A DNA stretch of 14,747 bases from Parvularia atlantis (lineage: Eukaryota; Opisthokonta; Rotosphaerida), in contig CALSCO010002264.1 of NCBI GenBank assembly GCA_943704415.1, positions 1-14,747 of the forward strand. The letters are read 5' to 3'. Every line of letters starts with the position of its first letter. Position 1 is the stretch's first letter. Below the pieces are notes generated by a model. It was given only the letters and a program-made list of their open reading frames with translations. It was not told where the DNA came from and searched no databases. The position numbers and the translations under genes are program-made. This document shows, one piece after another, positions 6,926-14,281 of this stretch.

Positions 6926-9711
6926 GCGCGGAGCCAGCCCAGGCGCGGAGGACGTCGACCACGTGGCGCGCAGCCGAGCCGCCTGCCAAGCCGTCTACTG
7001 CGACGGGCAAGGCGTGGCAGCAGCGCGAGCCCGCATCATCGGCACCCGCACTCGCAACGACATCGGCACCCGCACTCGCAACAACGTCGGTACTGGCACC
7101 CGCACCGGCAGCCGCACCCGCAGCCGGCGCATCCAAGCCGCTGACGGTCATGTGGCTGTACCAGGATCCGAGCGGGCGCGAGCAGGGCCCGTTCAACTCG
7201 CGCGAGATGTTCGAGTGGTACGAGGCGGGCTACTTCGAGCCGACCCTTATGATCCGCAGCAGCCTCAGCCCGGCGTTCCAGTCGCTCGGCGCACTCATCG
7301 CGCAGCACGGCGGGCGCGTGCCGTTTGACCATGCGGTGCGCCTCACCCCTTGTTCACTCGCATGCGTGCTCAAACAGCCGCCGCGCAGATCATCGAGCAG
7401 CAGGAGCAGCGGCGTGAGGCGCAGGCGCAGGCGCAGCGGCAGCAGCAGATGCACCAGCAGCAGATGCAGGAGCAGCACGAGCGCGAGCAGCGCGAGCAGC
7501 GCGAGCGCCAGCTGGCATTTGAGCGTGAGCGCGAGCTCGAGCGGCTTCGCGAGCTCGAGCGGCAGCGCCTTGAGCAGGAGCGCATGGAGATCATCGAGCG
7601 CGAGCGCCAGCGCATGGAGCAGGAGCGGCGTGACATGATCGAGCGCGAGCGCGTGCAGCGCGAGCAGTACGAGCGGGAGCAGCGCGAACGCGAGCGCCTC
7701 GAGCGTGAGCTGCAGGAGCGCGAGCGCCAGCTGCGGATCGAGCGCGAGCGCATCGAGCAGCTCGAGCGCGAACAGAAACACCGCGAGGAGGAGCAGATGC
7801 TTGAGTCGCTGCGGCAGCACGCCATCGCCGAGAAGAACCGCGTGGCCATGGCGCGCCAGGTGCGCTGCGCGCCCGCTTTACTGCGCCTGTCTCGGTCTCA
7901 CGCCGCGCGCAGTTGGAAGAGCTGCATGTGCGGCCCGCCATGCCGCGCCCGATGCAGATGCCTGTCGTCGCGCCTGGCGCCCGGCCAGCGCGCCCGATAC
8001 TCCAGCAGCCGCTCGTCCTCAGCCCGCAAGAGGCCGCCGAGAAGGGCGCCAATGTGCTCGACATCGCCGCGCTGGAGCAGGACCTCTTTGGCACGCCGCT
8101 GTCCGCGAGCCTCCAGTCGTTCTCGCCGCCCATGCCGGCCGCGCCAGCAGTCGCGCCCACCGCACGCGCCCCCGCGTCGCCCGTCCGCCCGTGCGTTGCG
8201 CCGCGCGCGTTTGATGCTTGCGCTCACGCCCGCACCATTGCAGGCCGCGCCCGCCCGTGCCGACAGCCGCGTCGGTCATGCCAGCGTCGTCGGCCCAGTC
8301 GCTGCGGCAGATCCAGCAAGAGGTACGCGATACACAGACGCCTTTACCGCCCTGACGCGTCCTCTCTAGGCCGCCGCGCAGGCCGAGCGGGAGCGCCAGC
8401 AGCAGCTCCAGGCGCAGCAGCAGCTCCAGGCGCAGCATAAGGCCCAGCAGCGCATCTGGGGCGCGGCCGCGACGGCGCAGACGGCCGCCCGTCCGACGCT
8501 GTCGCTGCTCGAGATCCAGGAGATGGAGCGCCGGGCACGCGCGCAGCAGGAGCACGCAATGCGCGAGCAGCAAGAGTTCCTACAGCAGCTGCAGCGTGGC
8601 GCCGACTCGTCCGCGCCCGCCAGCAAGCCCGACGTGTGGGCAGCCGCGAAGCCGACCAACGCCGTCTCGCTCAAGGCCATCCAGACCGAGCAGGAGCTGC
8701 GCGAGGCACGCCAGGCCGCTAGCGCCGCGCCGTCGCGCTACGCCGCGCTCGCGTCCCAGGTGCGTCCGTCAGTGACGCTTGGACGTCACACTCATGGCCG
8801 TTCAGGGAACGCCCGCCGCGCAGCCCCCGCCCAACCTCGGAGGCGGCTGGACGACCGTCACGCGCTTGGGAACCGCGCAGGCGCCCACTGCCGCCCCCGC
8901 GCCCACCGTGCAGCCGCCCCGCCCCGCGGCGCCGCAGCCCGTGTCGCGGCCCGTCGCTGCCCCGGCGCCCGTCGTGAACGCGTCGGCGTGCGTGCCGGCC
9001 TCCGGTCTGTGTGCGCGCGCGTGCGCTAACGCTATGGCCGCGCGCAGCTTCCCGTCGCTCAGCACGACGTCGCCCGTGCGCCTCAAGCTAGCCGCCGCCG
9101 CGCCAGCTGCGTCCGCCGCACCCGTTGCGCCTGCCGCGACCAAGCAGACGCTGCTCCAGTGGTGCGAGCAGCAGCTGTCGAGCGTGACCGAGCTGGACGT
9201 GCACACGTTCGTGAGCGTGCTTATGAGCGCGTCGAGGGCCCAGGACGTGGTTGACTACGTCGACGAGTACCTGAGCGGCTCGCTCTCGAGCACGTGCGTC
9301 CTCCATTTGCGCGCGCGCGCGCGCTGCAAGACGCTCACGCGCACGGCCGCAGCTTCAACCCGCGCAAGTTTGCGGAGGACTTTATCCAGCGGCGCCGCCA
9401 GAGCGGCAAGGCGCTCGTGGGCTCGTACAACGTTGGCCTGATCGAGCTGACGGTGCGCGCGCCGACTGCGACTGCCCGCGAGCGTGCTGCTCACAACCGC
9501 GCAGATAGAGGACAAGGCCGCGCGCGAGCGCGAGAAGGCGAACCCGTCGTCGTCGGTCGAGAGTTTTGCGGACGGGTCCGGGTCGGGCACGGTCGCCGTG
9601 AGCAAGAAAAAGGGCAAGAAAGGCCAGAAGGTGGACCCGTCGCTGCTGTCGTACACGGTCAACCCGACCGCCATGCCTAACCGCACTTTTGAGTTTGAGA
9701 AGCCGACATAG
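6395..9711 (+). CDS. GYF-domain protein (Smy2/Syh1/GIGYF-like), 940 aa
   Basis: GYF proteins bind proline-rich partners; GIGYF/Smy2 relatives act in translational repression, mRNA decay or vesicle traffic. Exons: 6395..6577, 6649..7335, 7389..7859, 7913..8190, 8244..8322, 8370..8759, 8806..8987, 9048..9293, 9353..9452, 9505..9711. Order: YSKAALL at residues 15-21, matching the eIF4E-binding pattern YxxxxL-hydrophobic; Gly-rich segment and KWVTVGPGN; polyQ at about 140-153; GYF domain at about 228-285 (WLYQDPSGREQGPFNSREMF, then EWYEAGYF); a long Arg/Glu/Gln coiled coil at about 291-447; Ala/Pro-rich linkers; GGGWTTVTRLG; a helical region with LLQWCEQQLSSVT and YVDEYLSG, then DFIQRRRQ as in fungal GYF proteins; a basic KKKGKKGQK stretch near the C-terminus. 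Intron 1 is GC-AG. The GYF assignment is firm; the Smy2 orthology and 4E-binding role are inference. Confidence 0.88.
6578..6648 (+). other. GC-AG intron 1 of the GYF gene
   Basis: 71-nt intron, donor GAGAAG|GCGCGG, branch motif CTGAC, acceptor GCGCAG. Joining gives TDEEK|YMLAHAVNK in phase 0. No GT donor upstream fits the phase. Weaker support than the others, because this N-terminal region is less conserved. Confidence 0.6.
6883..6924 (+). repeat. (CAG)14 trinucleotide repeat coding polyglutamine
   Basis: Fourteen uninterrupted CAG codons in the GYF gene encode Q14 between GADE and GAEP. A pure, single-codon run is the kind likely to vary in length between strains. Confidence 0.95.
7389..7859 (+). 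repeat. GAGCGC-rich low-complexity coding tract (charged coiled coil)
   Basis: One exon of the GYF gene consists of degenerate GAGCGC/GAGCAG hexamers coding Glu-Arg and Glu-Gln repeats over 157 codons. The heptad-like spacing of Leu, Ile and Met suggests a single long helix or coiled coil. The tract also keeps other frames open, which creates spurious ORFs on both strands. Confidence 0.8.
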
Positions 9712-9807
9712 CCATGTGCTAGAGGAACGGCGCAAGACAGCACCCACACGAATGACGCGCGGCGATGCCCAGCGAGAGCGCATAGAAGAACGGCACAAGG
9801 ACAACAC
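9712..9807. other. Convergent 3' spacer between the GYF and SDR genes
   Basis: 96 nt between stop codons, less GC-rich than the genes. No AATAAA is visible. The minus-strand frame stays open through part of it after the SDR stop, but no conserved extension is seen. Confidence 0.6.
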
Positions 9808-10830
9808 TCACGCCGCCTTGACGCGCGGGTGGCCGATGCCCGCCGACAGCGCCCACTCCAGCAGCCACGGTACCGTGACCTGACGCGCACGCGCACGCGC
9901 GCTCGCTCGTCAGTCGCGCCCGCGGGACAGAACCGCGCAGATGTGCACCTGCAGCCAGATTGCGAGCCGCGCCTTGAGCTGCATAATCCAGACCTCGCGC
10001 TGGCCGCGCGCGACGCCGTCGGCGATGCGCTGCGCGACGAGCGCGGGCGGGTAGCCCTGGGCGGTTGTGCGGTCGGTCACGCCGTAGCGCGAGCCGTCGC
10101 CCGTGGCCGCGGCGGACGAAAAGTTGGTGGCGACGTAGCCGGGCAGGACGAGCGTGACGCCGACACCAGTGCCGCGCAGCTCGGTGCGGAGCGAGCCAAA
10201 GTAGCCGTGCAGTGCGTGCTTGCTGGCGGCGTACGATGTGCGCTCGGGCAGCGGCACGCGCCCCTGGACGCTGCTGATGACGACGATGGCGCCGGACCGC
10301 TGCCGGAGCATGTTGGGCAGGACCGCGCGCGTGAGCTCGACCGGCGCAAAGTAGTTGACGTCCATCAGCGCACGCTCGACATCGGCCGTCGTGTCGAGCG
10401 CGGGGGCGCGCATCCCGCGGCCGCCGTTGTTGACAAGCACGTCCACGGCGCGCCCGAGCAGCCGCACGGCCTCGCGCGCCTTGCTCTGCAGCGCTGCCGT
10501 CTCGGCGAGGTCCAGCGGCAGCACGGCCGGGTCGATCCGCACGACACCCCCACCATGCTGCCGTGCGCCGCGCTCGATGCACTCGCGGCGCACGCGCCGC
10601 AGCACGTCCTCGCGGCGCGCGCTGAGCACGAGCCGCGCGCCGCGCAGGTACAGGTGGTGCGCGAGCGCCTCGCCGATGCCGGACGACGCGCCAGTGACTG
10701 CGCAATGATTGATCAGATCTGCAATCATGCCCGATCGGGCGATCAGGCGCTCCCCCCTGGACGCACTCCACACGGCGCGGTCGGCCCAGAACGCGTCCTG
10801 CGCCGCCGTCGAGCTGATCGCGCCGCCCAT
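9808..10830 (-). CDS. Short-chain dehydrogenase/reductase, DHRS7-like, 294 aa
   Basis: Classical SDR oxidoreductase; substrate unknown. Exons on the minus strand: 10830..10767, 10697..9949, 9879..9808. Splicing exon 1 to exon 2 creates DRAVWITGASSGIGEALA, the beta-1 strand and TGxxxGIG cofactor loop; without it the strand is broken. Later motifs: DVLVNNGGRG (NNGG in place of the usual NNAG), VISSVQGRV (catalytic Ser), TSYAASKHAL (YxxxK), LPGYVATNF. The Arg residues after the Rossmann beta-2 (SARRED) suggest NADPH. The second intron replaces a ragged tail with VTVPWLLEWALSAGIGHPRV, a hydrophobic C-terminus that may anchor to a membrane. Intron 1 (69 nt) is in frame and stop-free. The gene diverges from the SET gene over 47 nt. 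Confidence 0.88.
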
Positions 10831-10877
10831 CTGTCACGCAAGCGCTGCCACGCTGCCAATCTTCTCATCGATCTGCG
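10831..10877. promoter_or_regulatory. 47-nt divergent promoter of the SDR and SET genes, with CCAAT
   Basis: Only 47 nt lie between the two start codons. The plus strand carries a CCAAT pentamer at 10856-10860, the core of HAP/NF-Y sites. Promoter elements of each gene may extend into the coding region of the other, or translation may start further downstream. Confidence 0.45.
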
Positions 10878-12512
10878 ATGGCGCCAACCGCGAAGCAGCC
10901 GCCCGCCAAGCCCGCGCCATGGCCCGCCAAGGCCGCGCCGTCGCCGGCCAAGGGCGAGCCGGGCAAGACGCCATCGGCCAAAAGCAATGCTGTGGCGCGG
11001 CTGCTGCGGCAGCCAATGCCGTCCGAGGAGGAGGAGGCGCGTGCAGAGGCGGCCAGACGGCGTGGCGCGGAGGCGTTCGGGCGCGGCGACTACGCGGCGG
11101 CGGCGGCGGCGTTTAGCGCGGCGATCGAGGCCAACCCGGGCGATCCGCGCGCGTGGACGAACCGCGCGCTCGCCCACATCAAGCTCGGCCTGGCGCTGCT
11201 CGCGTGGGGCGATGCGGCCCACGTGCTCCACGTGCTCGACCCGGGCAACGAGAAGGCGACGATGCGCTCGGCCTGGGCGCTGCAGGACATGAAGCTGTAC
11301 GCGGACGCGATCAAGGTCTACAACGAGTGCCCGTCCATGGTCGCGCTCCTGACCAGCCGCGAGACCAACGAGGAGCCCAAGGGCGTCGACCGGGCCACGG
11401 TCACGGACATCATGCGCCGGATCGAGGAGTGCACCGCCGCGCAGCAGAAGGCCCCGCCCAGCTGCCGCGCAGGGTCCGGCGCCAGCGGCAACCGCATAGT
11501 CGGCGGCGAGATCCGCCTGTTGATCAGCTGCCGCGCGGCCGCGCCGGGCGGGCCGCGTCACTGGACGCAGATCAACGCGGCGCTGTCGCCGCTCTTCAGC
11601 CGGTGGCCGCTCGCGCGGCTGCAAGTCGTGCCGGGCCAGGGCGTGGGCTTGGTCGCGACGCAGGCCATCGCGGCCGGCACGACCGTCTATGCCGAGGAGC
11701 CGCGCCTGGCCGTGGCCCTGTCCGACACGCGCTGCTACCACTGCCTATTGCCGCTCACGCCCGGCCGCGTGTTCAAGTGCCGGCGACACCGGGACCGGGC
11801 CGAGCCAACGTTTGGCACGTGCGATCGACGGTACTGCAGCGCGGCGTGCGAGCGCGACGCGTGGGCATTCTATCACGAGCCACTGTGCAGCAAGGACGTG
11901 GCGCGGGTCGAGGACGTGGCGTGGCAGTGCGTCACGACGCAGTCGCGCGACACGCTCTTCGCGTGGAAGATGCTCGGGGCGGCGGTGCTGCACCAGCGCG
12001 AGACGGGCGCGTTGCGACTATGCGCGCCGGCCGACACGCCGCCGCTGTGCCATCTTGCGCGCCGGTGCGACAGCGACCTGACCAGGCAGGGCGGCGACCT
12101 GGTGCTTCAGCCGACGCCGTTTGTAGAGCCGTGGCTGCTCCTGCGACGGCTGCTGAGCACGCAGCTAGTGGACGAGCCGGCGCTGTCGATCCGGTGGTAC
12201 GCCGAGGCAACGAGCCTATTGCTGGTGAACGTGCTCGGCGTCGGCGCGGACGGGTGCGACACGCCGGCGACGCGTGGGCTGGTGCTGCTGACGGGCGGGT
12301 CGATGTTCAACCACTCGTGCGACGCCAACGTGGTCTGCCTGAGCGACATGGACACGACGGGCTCGGCCGTCACGTTCCGCACGACGCGCGCGGTTCAACC
12401 GGGCGAGCAGCTGTGCATCGCCTACGTCGACCCGGAGCTGCCGCGCGCCGACCGCCGGCTCGTCTTGCGGCGGCAGTACGGCTTTCAGTGTCGCTGCCGT
12501 CTCTGCTCTTAG
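10878..12512 (+). CDS. TPR-MYND-SET protein (SMYD/Set5-Set6-like lysine methyltransferase), 544 aa, single exon
   Basis: Probable SET-domain protein lysine methyltransferase; target unknown. Residues 1-45 are an Ala/Pro/Lys-rich low-complexity tail. Residues 58-190 are TPR-like helices (RRGAEAFGRGDYAAAAAAFS, then NPGDPRAWTNRALAHIKLG). SET-N begins near 250 (GQGVGLVATQAIAAGTTVYA). A MYND-like zinc insert spans about 286-337, with C286, C289, C301, C315, C320, C324, H333 and C337. SET-C has GSMFNHSCDANV (NHSC at 478-481) and CIAYVD with Tyr516. The post-SET cysteines are CRCRLC at the C-terminus. All core motifs are intact. Unlike every other complete gene here it has no intron. The start is the first ATG of the frame, 47 nt from the divergent SDR gene. 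Confidence 0.88.
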   Translation: MAPTAKQPPAKPAPWPAKAAPSPAKGEPGKTPSAKSNAVARLLRQPMPSEEEEARAEAARRRGAEAFGRGDYAAAAAAFSAAIEANPGDPRAWTNRALAHIKLGLALLAWGDAAHVLHVLDPGNEKATMRSAWALQDMKLYADAIKVYNECPSMVALLTSRETNEEPKGVDRATVTDIMRRIEECTAAQQKAPPSCRAGSGASGNRIVGGEIRLLISCRAAAPGGPRHWTQINAALSPLFSRWPLARLQVVPGQGVGLVATQAIAAGTTVYAEEPRLAVALSDTRCYHCLLPLTPGRVFKCRRHRDRAEPTFGTCDRRYCSAACERDAWAFYHEPLCSKDVARVEDVAWQCVTTQSRDTLFAWKMLGAAVLHQRETGALRLCAPADTPPLCHLARRCDSDLTRQGGDLVLQPTPFVEPWLLLRRLLSTQLVDEPALSIRWYAEATSLLLVNVLGVGADGCDTPATRGLVLLTGGSMFNHSCDANVVCLSDMDTTGSAVTFRTTRAVQPGEQLCIAYVDPELPRADRRLVLRRQYGFQCRCRLCS

Positions 12513-12609
12513 TGACAGCAGGAAGCTCAACGGCCAGCACATGTGGCCAATCATGACAGTGGCCAGCCCACATGGTCAGTTCTCCTTGCGCCACCCGCCG
12601 CTCCGTGCC
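12513..12609 (+). promoter_or_regulatory. Intergenic spacer and promoter of the ZNF706-like gene, with CCAAT
   Basis: 97 nt between two genes on the same strand. It contains a CCAAT at 12547-12551 about 60 nt before the start codon and two near-copies of a CAcATGtGGcCA/CAgTGGCCA sequence nearby. It must hold both the SET 3' end and the downstream promoter. Confidence 0.4.
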
Positions 12610-12949
12610 ATGACCAACGGGAACAAGGCCAAGCTGATCCGCGAGCGGCGCGCCAAGGACGCGCCGAAGAAGGGCGAGACGAGCAACCTCAAGTCGGTGC
12701 GCGGCGGGGCACGAGCGCGCGCGCGGAGCAGCCGTCTCATGCAGCGCGCATTAGGACGCCGCCGCGCTCACGATCATCTGCAACGTCTGCCGCGCCACGT
12801 TCCTGTGCACGTCGCGCGAGGCGTCGCTGGCCGAGCACGCGACCAACAAGCACAGCAAGAGCCTAAAGTGCGCTCAGGGTACTTTGTGCGTGTGCTGAAC
12901 GTGACACGTGCGCAGGGAGTGCTTCCCGACGTTTGCGCCGGAAAACTGA
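12610..12949 (+). CDS. Small C2H2 zinc-finger protein, ZNF706/At2g23090 type, 77 aa
   Basis: Exons 12610..12696, 12755..12867 and 12916..12949 give a 77-residue protein, the usual size for this family. The basic N-terminus, MTNGNKAKLIRERRAKDAPK, resembles the SERF/4F5-like start of ZNF706 proteins. It is followed by a single finger, IICNVCRATFLCTSREAS then LAEHATNKHSKS, giving Cys-x2-Cys and His-x4-His. The last exon is only 34 nt and supplies ECFPTFAPEN, the conserved tail. Both introns use GTGCGC; the second has a CTGAAC branch-like motif. Biological role is poorly defined in fungi. The assignment rests on length, finger spacing and tail, and is firm at family level. Confidence 0.9.
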
Positions 12950-13080
12950 GCGACGTGTGGCGCGGCCGTGTCTCTTTCTTTGCTGCTGTTGCGCTGGTGC
13001 ATCGTTGCGCCGTGCGTCGTTGCGTTGTGCATCACCATTGCGCTGTGCATCGTGTTTCTTCCTGCGGCCGCGACGACCGC
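12950..13080. other. Convergent 3' spacer between the zinc-finger and dCMP deaminase genes
   Basis: 131 nt between two stop codons. It contains a T-rich patch (TCTCTTTCTTTGCTGCTG near 12970) and a degenerate 15-16-bp tandem repeat (12989-13052). Presumed overlapping 3' UTRs; no AATAAA is visible. Confidence 0.6.
12989..13052 (+). repeat. Degenerate tandem repeat, about four units of 15-17 bp
   Basis: Units read approximately TTGCGCTGGTGCATCG, TTGCGCCGTGCGTCG, TTGCGTTGTGCATCAC and TTGCGCTGTGCATCG. They lie wholly in the convergent 3' spacer. Confidence 0.65.
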
Positions 13081-14248
13081 TTACAGCCCCGCGAACGACA
13101 CATCGAGGTCGCGCGCGTCGTCCGCAGCCAGCGACGTGTCGAGCAGCGCCGCCTCGTCGGCCCCGGGCGCGCCGCTGTCGCCAATCGAGCCTAGCGCGAG
13201 CCCGTAGAAGCGCGAGGCCGGCAGCGGCACCTTGCTGAGCGAGACGCTGGCCGTGGTGAAGAGCGAGCGCGAGAGCTCGTCCATGCCGTAGCGCTCGCTG
13301 TAGAGCACGTGCCGCACGCCGGCCTGGACGATCTTCTTGGCGCAGCCGAGGCACGGGCACGCGCTGCAGTACAGCGTGGCGCCCTCGGCGCGCTCGCTGC
13401 CGTGCGCGCCGGCTCAGCAGAAAGGCGCGCGGCGCACCAGACGGCGGCGCACCGGCCGGCCTCGAGCAGTGCGTTCTCCTCCGCGTGCAGGCACAGGCAC
13501 AGGTCGAGGCCGTGCGCGCGCTGCGTGTTGGCGTTGCACCGCGCGCAGCCGCCGTCGCTGCAGTTGGTCGTGTTGCGCGGCGTGCCGTTGTAGCCCGTGG
13601 CGATGACCCGGTTGGCCCGCACGAGCACCGCACCCACGCGCCGCTTCATGCAGTTGGACCGCCGCGCGGCCAGACTGGCCAGGAGCATAAAGTACAGGTC
13701 CCAGGACGGGCGCAGGCGCTGCGGGTCGGCCAGGTTGACGGCGGCGAGGCGCGCATGCAGCTGCGGCAGGCCGTCCTCGGCGTTCACGACCGTCACATCG
13801 GCCAGGTCCATGCACGCGCGCAGCTGGTGCCGCGGCCCGTACAGCAGCGCGTCGTCGTGGCGCACGAACACGTCCAGCGGCATCGCCGGCGCGGCGCGCG
13901 TGAGCCGCACGGTCGTCGGCGCATCGACGCAGACGAGCAGGAAAAACGGCCGTCTCCTGCTCGCCGTGTGCGCGCGTCAGCGCACAGAGCACCCCGGACC
14001 ACCACGCGCCCGCCGCACCGGAACGCGTCCACGACGGCCGCGTCGACCACGGGCCACGCCACAAAGTGCTCGCGCCAGCGCGGCGTGACGGTGCGGAGGA
14101 CATCATCGGGCCCGAGCGCGTCCGCCTCGCCCTCACTGCCGTTGCCGTCCACGCGCAGCCGCAGCGCCGTGAAGCCGAGCTCGGCGCACAGCCAGCGCGC
14201 GACCGCCGTCTTCCCGGCGCACTGCGGCCCAGTTAGTGCTATCAACAT
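13081..14248 (-). CDS. DCD1: Deoxycytidylate (dCMP) deaminase with N-terminal P-loop kinase-like domain, 349 aa
   Basis: Deaminates dCMP to dUMP, feeding thymidylate synthesis. Exons on the minus strand: 14248..14019, 13956..13453, 13396..13081. Residues 1-150 are a nucleoside-kinase-like domain with a P-loop, GPQCAGKT at 7-14; fungal Dcd1 proteins have a related N-terminal domain. The deaminase part starts near RPSWDLYFMLLASLAARRSN (159-178), then GYNGTPRNTTNC, the zinc site CLHAEENALLEAGR (HAE at 234-236) and CSACPCLGCAKK (PCxxC at 259-263). The first intron uses GTGCGG and joins DAFR to RRPFFLLVCVDAP, as expected from the family. The C-terminal tail of about 30 residues (GDSGAPGADE...) is longer than in yeast (312 aa). 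The start lies 33 nt from the divergent S1 gene. Confidence 0.93.
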
Positions 14249-14281
14249 CCTATTGTGACGAACACCGACGACGCAGGCGCG
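14249..14281. promoter_or_regulatory. 33-nt divergent promoter of DCD1 and the S1-domain gene
   Basis: Only 33 nt separate the two start codons, the shortest spacer in the window. No TATA or CCAAT box is visible in it. Either leaders are almost absent, or promoter elements lie inside the neighbouring coding sequences, or one start codon is further downstream. Confidence 0.4.

Noticed and set aside
7230-7820. Leucine-rich minus-strand open frame that looks like a membrane protein
   Set aside because: It is the complement of the GAGCGC-rich coiled-coil exon of the GYF gene; Glu-Arg repeats read backwards give Leu/Ala/Arg repeats.
9712-9807. C-terminal extension of the SDR gene through a further intron (GTGAGT donor)
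   Set aside because: It needs an acceptor overlapping the GYF stop codon and adds no conserved sequence; the TGA at 9808-9810 follows a plausible family-like tail.
9829-11292. Plus-strand open frame of 487 codons
   Set aside because: It runs antisense to the SDR gene and then out of frame through the SET gene. The product is Arg-rich with no family motif; the frame stays open because GC-rich DNA has few stops.
10743-11741. Minus-strand open frame of 332 codons opposite the SET gene
   Set aside because: Antisense shadow of the SET coding sequence; no conserved motif and no plausible start context.
11153-12556. Plus-strand open frame of 467 codons overlapping the SET gene in another frame
   Set aside because: Low-complexity Arg/Ala/Gly-rich translation with no motif, while the SET frame holds NHSC, MYND cysteines and CxCxxC.
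13957-13985. A 29-nt intron in DCD1 using the GTGCGC close to the acceptor
   Set aside because: Too short for the introns here. The upstream GTGCGG donor at 14018 gives a 62-nt intron in the same phase and a protein that matches the family better.
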